Part shown: positions 48,381 through 58,711 of the stretch, piece after piece
Position numbering within the stretch: position 1 is the first letter of the stretch
Layout: each line of letters opens with the position of its first letter
Source: Alnus glutinosa
Lineage: Eukaryota > Streptophyta > Magnoliopsida > Fagales > Betulaceae
Length of the DNA stretch: 64,000 nucleotides
Assembly: GCF_958979055.1 (NCBI RefSeq)
Contig: NC_084893.1
Coordinates: forward strand, 6,451,071-6,515,070
Direction of reading: 5' to 3'
The notes under the pieces: generated by a model
Database searches by the model: none
Seen by the model: only the letters and a program-made list of their open reading frames with translations
What the model was told of the DNA's origin: nothing
Made by a program: the position numbers and the translations under genes

Positions 48381-48575
48381 GATTCAAAATGAAGAAAGTC
48401 CGATTGACTAATAAAAATACACATTATCTATTACAACACATATTTATGCATTCCTTAAAAACAAAACAAACGAACAAAAATTAAAGGAAATTGCCTTGTT
48501 TTTTAGCCACCAAGTTTGAACATGACTTTCCTTTTGGGAATCACATCCAGAGAATAAAGTCAGAAACGTAGATTA

Positions 48576-49035
48576 TTATAGAATCTGAGGCGGCGGAGGG
48601 GGCTGCGGCGGAGGTGCGGGCTCGGGGGTGTGCGGGGGCTTGGGACTATACCTGGGCTTAAGCGACTTGTTTCGGACTGGTGGAGGTGGCAACCATATAC
48701 CTCCTACTCGTAGGCTCCTAAAGGAAACTATTTTCTTATTACTAACGTTCAGACCTTCAAAGCTGCCTTGCAATCTTGGTACTGTCTTCGTCGAGCCATC
48801 AAGCCATAAACTCTTCCGACCACCTTTCAGGCCAAAGAAAGATCATAGAGTCAAGGTTAGCCTTGATATATATATATAATTAGAAAAAGGGGTCACATTG
48901 ACTCATATATATGGACTTTTAGAAAACTTGTTAATTACCGTAAGGAAGTGATGCAGAAGTTGCTGGAATATCACCCACAAGAAGGTATACTGCTACTATT
49001 ACTGTTGCCATCACCTTCGCCGGAAAACAACTCAT
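48576..49035 (-). CDS. Secreted Pro-rich peptide precursor, copy H
   Basis: Predicted 114 aa. Exon 1 (48939-49035): MSCFPAKVMATVIVAVYLLV, GDIPATSASLPY; donor G|GTAATT. Intron 115 bp. Exon 2 (48576-48823): GGRKSLWLDGSTKTVPRLQG, SFEGLNVSNKKIVSFRSLRV, GGIWLPPPPVRNKSLKPRYS, PKPPHTPEPAPPPQPPPPPQ IL and TGA. Signal peptide about 1-28. H and I share the one-residue-shorter leader, GDIPATSA, SLWLDG or RLWLDG and LQGSFEGL, and have long matching flanks: a young pair. The tail (PPHTPEPAPPPQPPPPPQIL) is longer than in I. Confidence 0.72.
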
Positions 49036-49194
49036 CCTGTAAACCTGAAAACACAAGCTCGCATGTAGAAGCCAGTCAGCGGTCAATTCACCTTTGTTAT
49101 GAGCACTAGGACGGTGAGAGTTTGGAGAGAGATGTGAAGGCCGGGAACTTATGTTGAGTCTCAGACGGAGAGGCGTAAGCCTCAAGCCCTCCTC

Positions 49195-49275
49195 TTTTTA
49201 TGCATATTATTTTTATCTTTGGCCAGGTAGAAGAACAACTGGCCACATGGTTTAAAATTCTACAAGAGCTTGACT
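49195..49275 (-). promoter_or_regulatory. Copy H promoter: TATA box and W-box
   Basis: Minus TGCATAAAAAGAGG at 49191-49204, about 160 bp before the ATG. TTGACT at 49270-49275 within the block TACAAGAGCTTGACTTTGAG. Confidence 0.45.
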
Positions 49276-49705
49276 TTGAGGGTATACTTATTTTTTAAGA
49301 AATAACAAATAAATAAAATAACGGAATGAATGAAAATAGAGACAATAATCTTACGTAGTTCGGTTTATGAACTACGTTCATAAGATAAAATCCTTAAGGC
49401 TACTACATTTACACTTATTCTTTAGACGGAATTTACACTATAAAATGTCTTAATTTATAAGAAGATAGAGAAAATATAAAATGGTAGGTCAAGATTAAAT
49501 CAAATCAAATTTAAATACAATCAAATATGATTTTAATTAGGAAATTACAATCAAATTTCTAAAATCAAATCTCATAATAACGTATTCGAACACTTTTATG
49601 ACTTTTTGTTGAAAGTGGTGGTGCTACTACTTAGGGACGCGCTTTCACTACAAGACATGCAACTACTAGAGGAGTTGGTGCATGACACGTGAGTAAATAG
49701 TGTTA

Positions 49706-50006
49706 GGGTGCGTTTGAGATTGCAATTTCGTAGAGAAAAAGTGTAATTTTAAACCAAATCGTAGAAAATGAACCGTTTGAAAATTGCGTTTTTAAAAAAT
49801 TGCGATTTGAAAATGCAGAAAAGTGTTCATTCAAATCGCAAGCAATATGATGCTTTTTTGAAAACGCAGTATTTTAAGAGGTTAAACTGCGATTTTAAAA
49901 GCCAAACTGTGATTTTGCCAAACGCTTAACTGCATTTTTAAAAATCACTTTTTGAAATCGCTATTTTTAAATCGCACTTTTTAAAATCGCAAACATAAAC
50001 CGACCC
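49706..50006. mobile_element. Tourist-like MITE, copy 4
   Basis: 301 bp. GGGTGCGTTTGAGATTGCAA at the left; the right ends AATCGCAAACATAAACCGAC CC. TTA on both sides (49703-49705 and 50007-50009). It sits in the upstream flank of copy H, at a place where copy I has no such insertion. Confidence 0.75.
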
Positions 50007-50039
50007 TTAAGCATTTAAATTGATATGAAGCACTTATAC

Positions 50040-50500
50040 TCAATGCCGGGCGTTAGATTCACATGCATGTCAACCAATCTACAGTAGCAACCACCATTAT
50101 GGTACAGTATACATAAGAACAGTAAATATTAGACACGGAAAGTGACAGTTGCATAAAATAAGTCAAGTTCCCACCACATGTATACATATTACATATATGT
50201 AACTCTTGCCTATAAAGGCATACACAGAATTAAATAAAAAATTATTAAACAGTTCTAGTTATAGATTTTTCTTGATTTACTTGTGGGTGGCAGGTGGCTC
50301 CTCATAGGATTGGCCCTAGAGTCACCTTTTTTCTTTTTCTTTTTCCTTTTTTTGAAGTACAAAACAGAAAGAGGAAAAAACGATTGTCCGTTTAGGTGTT
50401 CGATTTTTGAAATTAGAATTTAATTCTTATTTGGTGCGCGAATTTTGAGATTTGACTTTATGATGTTAATGAAAGGGAAAAGAAAATCAAATAAGAATGA
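50040..50500. other. Upstream flank of copy H
   Basis: TTGCCTATAAAGGCATACAC and TTGATTTACTTGTGGGTGGC recur near 53880-54020 (copy I unit) and, weakly, near 10650. No gene. Confidence 0.55.
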
Positions 50501-50699
50501 AGCAAGCAAAGAGAAAAAAACTCTTTGTTGCTCTCATGGCATGGGTTGCATCTTTTTTAAAAGGAAAACAAAAAAATTCTCTGTTTCGTGTGTTACAGCA
50601 TGGGTGTAATTTTAGCTATTTTTCTAGAAGCTTTTATCAACAATTGTGTAGATACTTTTTTGGAAGCAGAAGACTGTAATTATCTTTATACTTATCGAT

Positions 50700-51115
50700 G
50701 GTGATGCTGGTGGACCTTTCTTTGATATTGTGTTTACTGTTTTATTTCTTGGGTAGTGCATGTGAATTTGCATATTTACTATTTTTAACTAAACTGATTA
50801 ACAAGCCACTGAAACCGTATGATTTCAGTTACGCTGGAACCGTAGGATTCCAGTAAAAAAATAATAAATAAGTCACTGAAACCATAGGATTTTAGTTATG
50901 TTGGAACTGTAGGATTCTAATAAAAGATTAATAAAACTTTGTGAGATGACACTGGACCATAGGCTCCAAGTGGTTGTAGGATCCCAAGTAACTCGTAAAA
51001 GGGGGACCGTAGGATCCCAATTAACACGCTAATACGGACCATAGGATCTATTACGAGATGAGTGCTACAAAAATATAATCAAAAATCTGCATATAAAACT
51101 ATCATGCCATTGCTT

Positions 51116-51147
<32 letters not shown>

Positions 51148-51637
51148 GAAGCAGTGAACTCACTTAGGTATTTTTGTATTATTATCTCTCTCTGTATTAT
51201 TTACTTATACAGGATTTGAGGATGAAGAGTATTAAAACTATCCAGATGCTTAGATGAATCCTAGTGGCGGTCTTTTGAAGCTAGGTTGCCTCTCATTTTG
51301 TAAACTCTTGGATGTGATAAATTACCCTGCTTAGTCTATCTTTCATTTATGTGTCAGACTCATTTTATTTAGTGTTGTAATATTTATTACAGTTTGGTTG
51401 GTATTTTATAGTAGTGTCGTCTATGGCATATATGTTACTATTTTTAAAGTGTATTTATTATGTAAGAACATCAAGTTATATTATTTATTTAGAAGTAATT
51501 TCAGTTAGCTTTGACGTGTCATTGATAAAACAAAATATATTCCGCTGCCAATTTATAACTCTGATGAGTTGTAATGTCACGTGAAAATCGAAATTTTCAC
51601 TTACGTCTTTTTGTACAAGACGGGGCAGGGCGTTACA
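50700..51637. mobile_element. LTR-like non-coding sequence (unclassified)
   Basis: A non-coding block with an internal minisatellite of ACCGTAGGATTCCAGT-type words (50810-51055), a (TA)n, and an end reading GACGGGGCAGGGCGTTACA. It has the layout of a plant gypsy LTR but no internal domain. If real, it is a solo LTR fossil. Confidence 0.35.
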
Positions 51638-51969
51638 CTACTCGTTCTGATCAAATTGTAAATATTCATAGTAAGCTGAGTTTGGTTTCTTTTGGTGATA
51701 AAGATATTCCACGCTAGTACATCAAGTTATATTATTTATTTAGAAGTAATTTCAGTTAGCTTTGACGCGTCATTGATAAAACAAAATATATTCCGCTGCC
51801 AATTTATAACTCTGATGAGTTGTAATGTCACGTGAAAATCGAAATTTTCACTTACGTCTTTTTGTACAAGACGGGGCAGGGCGTTACACTACTCGTTCTG
51901 ATCAAATTGTAAATATTCATAGTAAGCTGAGTTTGGTTTCTTTTGGTGATAAAGATATTCCACGCTAGT
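51468..51969. repeat. Perfect-looking 251-bp tandem duplication
   Basis: 51468-51718 and 51719-51969 are head-to-tail copies that differ at one base that I can see (GACGTGTC against GACGCGTC). The unit spans the end of the LTR-like block and the sequence after it. Very recent. Confidence 0.95.
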
Positions 51970-52570
51970 TTGTTTCAAAACATGGTGTCTTCTTGTTTAC
52001 ATATATACTTGGGATGCTATTCGTGTTAAGTAACAAATCGTGGATTTGTGGTCTTTGATTTGGTTTTCTTTTTTTATTACTATGCAAGCTTTTGTCATTT
52101 GGTTGGAGATGAGGGATGCGTTATTGACTAGCAGGAAGCTTTTGTGTTGAGGTCTTCACGGGGATGTGAAATGTATTTATTTATTTTATTTTTTTTAAGA
52201 TTAGGGATTGATGATAGAGATCATTTATTTTTTTCTTGTGGGTTTAATTAGTGCAGAATGAAAAAAATGTACATCATGGGCTTTTCAGATCCCTTCGTTG
52301 CGTACGTTCGTTTGGATGAATAATGTATAAGCTAGGTAGAAAAAGACCATCATGCACATATCTAAATCAATCAAGTACGTAAATTACATAGACTGAAACA
52401 CCTCAAATTGCCTCGTTAATATTTTAACAAAGCACCTCCAAAAAAAAAAAAAAAAAAAAAAAAAGAGAGAAGAAGAAGAAAGAAAGAAAGAAATTGGCTT
52501 GTTTTTGAGTCGCCAAGTTTGAACATGACTTTCCTTTTGGGAATCACATCCAGAGAACAAAGTCAGAAAC
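51970..52570. other. Non-coding, then 3' flank of copy I
   Basis: 52270-52570 repeats the flank left of H (TTGAACATGACTTTCCTTTT, GGGAATCACATCCAGAGAAC). A 25-base A run lies at 52440. Confidence 0.5.
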
Positions 52571-52578
52571 ATATATAA

Positions 52579-52985
52579 TCATAGAATCTGAGGCGGAGGT
52601 GCAGGCAGATCCCAAGATTTTCGTGGGTTATGGACGGGTGAAGGTGGCAACTTTATACCTCCTGCTCGTAGGCTCCGGAAGGAAACTATTTTCTTACTAC
52701 TAACGCTCAGACCTTCAAAGCTGCCTTGCAATCTTGGTACTATCTTCGTCGAGCCATCAAGCCATAATCTCTTTCGACCACCTTTCAGGCCAAAGAAAGA
52801 CCATAGAGTCAAGGCCGACCTTCATATATGTATAATTAGAAAAAGGGGTCATATATATATAGAAGGACTTTTAGAGAACTATTGTTACCGTAAGGAAGTG
52901 ATGCAGAAGTTGCTGGAATATCACCCACAAGAAGGAATACTGCTACTATTACTGTTGCCATCACCTTTGCCGGAAAACAACTCAT
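52579..52985 (-). CDS. Secreted Pro-rich peptide precursor, copy I
   Basis: Predicted 99 aa. Exon 1 (52889-52985): MSCFPAKVMATVIVAVFLLV, GDIPATSASLPY; donor G|GTAACA. Intron 107 bp. Exon 2 (52579-52781): GGRKRLWLDGSTKIVPRLQG, SFEGLSVSSKKIVSFRSLRA, GGIKLPPSPVHNPRKSWDLP, APPPQIL and TGA. Signal peptide about 1-28. Closest relative is H. The proline tail is short and only the terminal APPPQIL remains in common, so tail length changed after the H-I duplication while the core stayed similar. Confidence 0.72.
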
Positions 52986-53150
52986 CCTGTAAACCTGCAA
53001 ACACAAGCTTGTAGAAGCCGGCCGGCCGGCGGTCAGTTCACCTTTGTTATGAGCACTAGGACGGTGAGAGTTTGGAGAAAGATGTTAAGGCCAGGCACGT
53101 AGAGTCTTAGTCGACGGAGAGGCGTAAGCCTTAAGCTAGCCCGGCCTCCT

Positions 53151-53261
53151 CTTTTTATGCATATTATTTTTATCTTTTTTTTATATAAGTCATATTATTT
53201 TTATCTTTGGTTAGGTAGAACAACAACTGGCCACATGGTTTAAAATTCTACAAGCTTGACT
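53151..53261 (-). promoter_or_regulatory. Copy I promoter: TATA box and W-box
   Basis: Minus GCATAAAAAG at 53151-53160. TTGACT at 53256-53261 within TACAAGCTTGACTTTGAGGG. A short duplication (CATATTATTTTTATCTTT / CATATTATTTTTATCTTTGG) separates the two elements here but not in H. Confidence 0.45.
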
Positions 53262-53807
53262 TTGAGGGCATACTTATTTTTGAAGAAATAACAAATAAAT
53301 ATAAAATAAGGGAATAAATAAAAATATAGACAATAAATCTTACGGGTTGAGTCTATTATCTCCGTAAGATAAAATCTTAAGAGCGCGCTACTATATTTTG
53401 CTCTTATTCACTTGATAAAATTTACAATATAAATTGCCTTAATTTATAGGAAAGTAAAAAGAATACAAAATAATAGATCTATTTTAAATGAAATCAAATT
53501 CGAATACAATTAAATATGATTTTAGGAGATTACAATCAAATTTCTAAAATCAAATCTCATAACGTATTCTAGCACTTTTGCCTTTTGAATCAAGTCAAAT
53601 TTAAATGCAATCAAATATGGATTTTAGAAAATTACAATCAAATTTCTAAAATCATATCTCATAATGGATTCAACACTTTTGACTTTTGTTGGAGGTGGTG
53701 TTGGTACCACTTAGGAACACGCTTTCACTACAAGACATGCGACTACTAGAGGATGGGCAAAGTGATAGTTGCATAAAATAAGACAAGTTCTCAACGGGTT
53801 GCCCCAC

Positions 53808-53810
<3 letters not shown>

Positions 53811-53868
<58 letters not shown>
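53811..53868. repeat. (CA)n(TA)n microsatellite
   Basis: About 34 bases of CA followed by about 24 bases of TA. Confidence 0.95.
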
Positions 53869-53869
<1 letters not shown>

Positions 53870-54400
53870 ACTCTTGTCTTGCCTATAAAGGCATGCACAG
53901 AATTAAATAAAAAAATTATTAACAGTGTTTTTTTTTTTAAAAAAAATATATTATTCAACAGTTCTGGTTATAGATTAGTCTTGATTTACTTGTCGGTAGC
54001 AGGTGGCTCCTCTCATAGGATTGGCCCTAGAGGCACCTTAAACGCTTATCAGCTTATGTTCATGTCCTCTCCATGTGATCATAACAGATTGAATTGAAAT
54101 AAAAATGGAAAAACTTTTTTTTATGGTTATTTAAATATAAATTAAATTATTAAATTCATCTATTTTTATTAGTTTAAGCTTTTGAAATAAATAGTAATTT
54201 AATATTATCTCGAATTAAAACTCTTGAGTTTGCTGATTTAACAGCGATCTGAATGGAGATGAGGAGATATAAGTCGTTTTCGTAGGAATTCTCAATGTTT
54301 TGCCTCTTGTCCTATTCCGAATTAAGTCAATATTGTTATTCTGCTTTGGTGAAAAACGACCCACTTCTCTGTAAATGACACCATAGTTAATTTAGGGGTG
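53870..54400. other. Upstream flank of copy I, then no gene
   Basis: 53880-54020 matches 50200-50340 upstream of H. The rest is AT-rich and featureless. Confidence 0.5.
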
Positions 54401-54406
54401 TGATCT

Positions 54407-54670
54407 CACTACAAAAAAAATTAAATGTGTTTTTTAGTTACTTGCAGTTAGTCATGTGGATGTGCCAGCCACCTGCAATTAGTCACATATGGATGTGCCA
54501 CATCCATGTGGCTAATGGTTCACCACATGCAATTAACCACATGGGTTCCGCGTAGCTAATTAGGATGTCGCTAAATGCCAATTAGCCACGTGGCTTTTCA
54601 TATACGTGGTTATTTAGCCAAGCGGCATTTAGCCACGTGGGAAACCCACATGGCTAAATGCTTTTTTATT
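54407..54670. mobile_element. CACTA (En/Spm) left end
   Basis: CACTACAAAAAAAA at 54407 is the terminal repeat of plant CACTA elements. It is followed by at least nine subterminal repeats of the type TTAGCCACGTGG or ATGTGGCTAA in both orientations, as is usual for transposase-binding ends. No matching right end or transposase was found. Confidence 0.65.
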
Positions 54671-55400
54671 TTTATTTTTTTAAAAAAAAAAAAAAACAAC
54701 CAAAAAAATAAAAATAAATAAGTATTTTTTGCCACCTACCCCTAACCCACGTCGCCGAAAACCAAAATTTTTTTTTCTTGTCTTCCTAATATCGATCGTA
54801 TACGATATACGTATACGTACGTATATCACTATATCTCACTGGATCTCCGGCAAGATCTGCGCCCGATCTTCGGGTCCAACTCATCGTCGAGATTCGGAGC
54901 GGATTTTCCTTCTCCGTCAACGTTCGGAGTGGATTTCCGTTCCCCGGAGACGAAAAACAATAACCGGCATAGAGATTCAACCCAAAAAATCAATATAACC
55001 GGCATAGAGATTCAACCCAAAAAAAAATAACAAACAAAAACAATTTCCATTCGCCTTCCTCCCCCATGAAATTCAACCAAAAAAATCCAACCCAAAATTA
55101 AAATCCGGCCAACATAGAGTTCTAAGAGAGTTCAAAAGGAGAGAAAAAGCACCGGTGGGTGACCCAAAAAAATTCGGCCTGGAGTGGAGTTCGACGCTTT
55201 CATCTCCGTCACCGACGACGAAAACGAGCTTCTCCGGGTGGTGGCGAATGAGCCGTGAGGCCGGTGGGTGAGTCGTCATCTTCTAAAACAAAACAAAAAA
55301 AAACACACACACACACACACAAAGAAAAGAGAGTGAGGTAGAGAGAGATGAGGAAGAAGAAAAGAGAGTTGAAAGAGAGGTTTTTTTTTTTTGATTCAAT

Positions 55401-55436
<36 letters not shown>

Positions 55437-55537
55437 GAGATCAGAGAGATAAGTAAAAATAAAAAAATAAAATAAAAAATAAGGCAAAATTTAAAGTGGT
55501 CCATACTCGTCCATGTTGAGAGAGAGAGAGTTGAGAG
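54671..55537. other. Non-coding with microsatellites
   Basis: GATC/CGTA-rich sequence (54785-54830), two near-repeats of ACCGGCATAGAGATTCAACC (54962 and 54999), (CA)n at about 55302 and (GA)n at about 55404-55435. It may be the interior of the CACTA element. ORFs here are repeat translations. Confidence 0.4.
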
Positions 55538-55662
55538 TAGGGTTGGCAATTTTTGATACGACTCGTGAACCCGACACAAACACGACACAAAAATACAGAA
55601 TTTGGGTTTGGGATAATTGGGTTCGGGACATGATTATAATTCGTTTATTATTATTTTTTTAA

Positions 55663-55699
<37 letters not shown>

Positions 55700-56160
55700 A
55701 CAACAAACCTAGCCGCATCACTTTTCTTTTCAATTTTCACTTTTCACTTTCACGCCTCCTAACCTCCTTCAGTCCTTCTTTCACGCCAAATACATCCAAG
55801 GCTTCTGGTGGCGATTAAGCGGACGAAGAGGTGCTTAGCCAAATACATCCGTACGTGGATTCGCCCGAAGGAGTCATTGGCTCTCATGGTTGCTCTCATG
55901 GTTGTGCCGAGGCCTAGCTATGGGATGAGTTGGAAGGGAGCGATGTTGAAGAGGAATAAAAGATTGATGATGGCGACAGTGACAGCGAAGCAAGGGAGGC
56001 TATTGCTCACAAATGGGGAGTCTTCGTGTTGATAATTATTCGAGCCATGTGGTGTATAATCTCCGAAAGGAGGAAAAGATGGAAAGCAGCGATGATGGGT
56101 ACTGGTTGACCGGAGTTGAGGAGATCAGGTAGGATACTTTTCTAATTAATTTTTAAAGAT
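55538..56160. mobile_element. hAT-like left part
   Basis: TAGGGTTGGCAATTTTTGAT with GGGTTCGGGA and TTTTCTTTTCAATTTTC..CACGCCTCC words shared with the element at 11837. No right end found. Confidence 0.45.
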
Positions 56161-56212
56161 TTTTTATTTTTTTATACTACAACACGTGTCAATCTTATGG
56201 GGTTGACACGTG

Positions 56213-56947
56213 CAGGGACGGAGCTGGGGGGTGGCCAGTAGGGGCCATGGCCCCCCCAGCTCATTTGAAAAAAAAAAAAACGATGTTTATATGGTGATCA
56301 TGAAGGATACAACATCAGGAATAACAGATACTTAGGCGATGATACTTCAGAAGAATATGGAACTAGAGAGAATTAATTAGCTGCAGCCTATATCTTGCGT
56401 GAAGCCACTAGATTACTCTTTGCTGCCGTTGAATTTTAATCCGATAAAGGTGAATGATGATCAGGATTATTGTGCTAACTTTGGAGGCATGTATAGCAGT
56501 GATATGGTACAGAAATTTTGGCCCATTTTTGCTGTATAGAAATTTTGGCCTATTTTTGTTGTTAAAGTGTGAAGGAATAAATCTTTTAGAACTTCTTTTT
56601 GTCGATTGGTTCTTTGTGAAACGGTTTATAATTTATGGAGAAATAGAAATGAATTAAAATATGGGTGCAGGCCGAAAACAGAGGAGCAAATTTCTCAACA
56701 TATTTTTTTGGAGGTTTGTTCTTGACTGCTGAGAATTAACTTGGGAAGATGAAGATTAAAAAAAAAAAAAAACTTGAGAATATTAATCTTTGCAAGAGTT
56801 TGAATCTTATGAAGAAATTTTGAAATAATAGGCGGTTCGGCCACGCCATGAAAAGCATCACTCCACCATATTGTGACTAATATTACCTGTTGAATGAACG
56901 GAAATATTGTTTTGTGTCGTAGATGATGTAGTGTATAGTTGAGACCG

Positions 56948-56978
<31 letters not shown>

Positions 56979-57158
56979 AAATGTGTTGAAGATTTTTTTT
57001 TTTTCAAGCACATAAGAGACTCAATAAGGCGTTGAAAAAACTTGAAGATAAAGAGATACCAAACCTACCCATAATATTTTATATTTATACTTTAACTACA
57101 TATTTTAATTTATTTTTTGTTTGGCCCCCTCCCAACTAAATGTCTAGCTCCGTCCCTG
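56213..57158. mobile_element. hAT non-autonomous element
   Basis: Perfect 13-bp inverted ends, CAGGGACGGAGCT and AGCTCCGTCCCTG. Flanked by GACACGTG (56205-56212) and GACACATG (57159-57166). 946 bp with no transposase domain recognised. It has split an older repeat whose other copy is at 37800-38045. Confidence 0.85.
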
Positions 57159-57174
57159 GACACATGACAGGCTG

Positions 57175-58120
57175 TTAGTTTTTGGACGAAGAACTTAATC
57201 GAGGTACTAATTCATTCATTTTTCAAATCTGAGGTATCATCTGTGATGCGAATTTAAACTCAATGACTAAAAAATAAAGTTTCTAAAACTCAGGGACCAA
57301 AAAGGTGTTTAACTCTTTAATTTATAAAACTCACATTGGATCTCACAAATTCAATGATAAATTTGAAACTTCATTGTGTAGACATGTGTAGAGGATGTAT
57401 GTGTATCATTTTTCTTGAGAGAATGTTAATAGAATAGAAAATTTTATTTTATATATATCGTATTCAATAACAACATAAATAATAAAAATTAAGGAATATA
57501 ATAGTAAAATCACGTGATACCAGCTTTCTTTCCATCCCTTTCTTAATAAGTTTCCAAACACACAACACAAAGAAGAACACTCCAATCTTTTTCATTCCAA
57601 ATACACCCATTTTTATTTTTATTTCATTTCATTTCATTGGATTCCATCTTAATTTATTATTTCCATTGCATCACTGTCCCTTACATCGATCCCAGACACA
57701 AAGATTACTTTACGTGTTTTGACCAAGAGTTTCGCATATTTTAGCTGTCACGGGAATTAAGCTGGTCTGTTCAAAACCTTGTCACAATTAATGTTTATTA
57801 ATTTGGCATTTGCTCTTCATAGGACTTTGTTAATATAATTATATTATATTCATTTGTTTTCATAGCTTCCCATTTTATATGAATTTCTGTTTTATTAATT
57901 TACAACTTGTACTTGGGCAGTCCTTTTCAGATCCCTTCATTTCCATAAATAATGCACACGAGAGAGACGTATCACATTTAAAATTAATCAAGTGCGTATA
58001 TACACTGATAGCACTGAAATATTGATAAAAATAAAATAAGAAAGTAGGAAATCTGGCTTGTTTATGAGGCACTGATCGAGTTTGAGGATGAACTTCCTTC
58101 TGGGAATCACATCCACAGAA
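57175..58120. other. Repeat arm, then 3' flank of copy J
   Basis: 57175-57325 matches 37900-38040. 58040-58125 is the diverged but recognisable 3' flank of the peptide genes (GGAATCACATCCACAGAACG). No gene between them. Confidence 0.5.
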
Positions 58121-58125
58121 CGAAG

Positions 58126-58584
58126 TCATTGAATCTGATCGGGGGGAGGTGCAGCCGCACGCATCGACGATTGTCGGTTTTTGATGGGTGAGGGTGGCGG
58201 AGATAGAACTCCTCCTCCTCGTAGGCTAGTGGTCAGACCTTCAGAGCTGCCTTCTTCTCTTGGAACTGTCTTCGTGGAGCCATCTCTACTGTATACAAGC
58301 CATAAACTCTTCCTGCTGCCACCTTTCACCCCAAATAATTAAAAATGGTAGCCTGTGAGAAATGGTCCAAGACTCAAACCTCAAGGGCCCTCAATATATA
58401 TATGTGCAATTGGCAATACTTTAAAACATCGATCTTGGATTCAACATATATAATTAATGTGATGAAAATAAAAACTATTATTACCAGAAGGAACTAATGC
58501 AGAAGTTGTGGGAATATCACCCATGAGAAGAAATACTGCAACTACTGCTGCCATCAGCTTTACTGGAAAACTACTGATCATCAT
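58126..58584 (-). CDS. Secreted Pro-rich peptide precursor, copy J (divergent)
   Basis: Predicted 98 aa. Exon 1 (58485-58584): MMISSFPVKLMAAVVAVFLL, MGDIPTTSALVPS; donor G|GTAATA. Intron 162 bp, the longest. Exon 2 (58126-58322): GSRKSLWLVYSRDGSTKTVP, REEGSSEGLTTSLRGGGVLS, PPPSPIKNRQSSMRAAAPPP DQIQ and TGA. Signal peptide about 1-29. It has an insertion (VYSR) after SLWL, and it lacks the NITSKKIVSF block kept by the other intact copies, joining EGL directly to TTSLRGGG. Promoter and 3' flank are still alignable. J may be the oldest lineage or a copy with a changed mature peptide. Confidence 0.65.
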
Positions 58585-58711
58585 GGGAAGCTGTAAACAC
58601 GAACTTGTAGAAGCCAGTCAGTTCAGCTTTGCTATGAAAAGAAAGACAGTGAGAGAGGCAGGCAGGAGCAGGCTAAGATTTCAGACGGAGAGACGCCTTA
58701 AGCCATCCTGC

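Noticed and set aside
55209-55588. Minus-strand ORFs rich in SLSLSL and CVCVCV
   Set aside because: Direct translation of (GA)n and (CA)n microsatellites.
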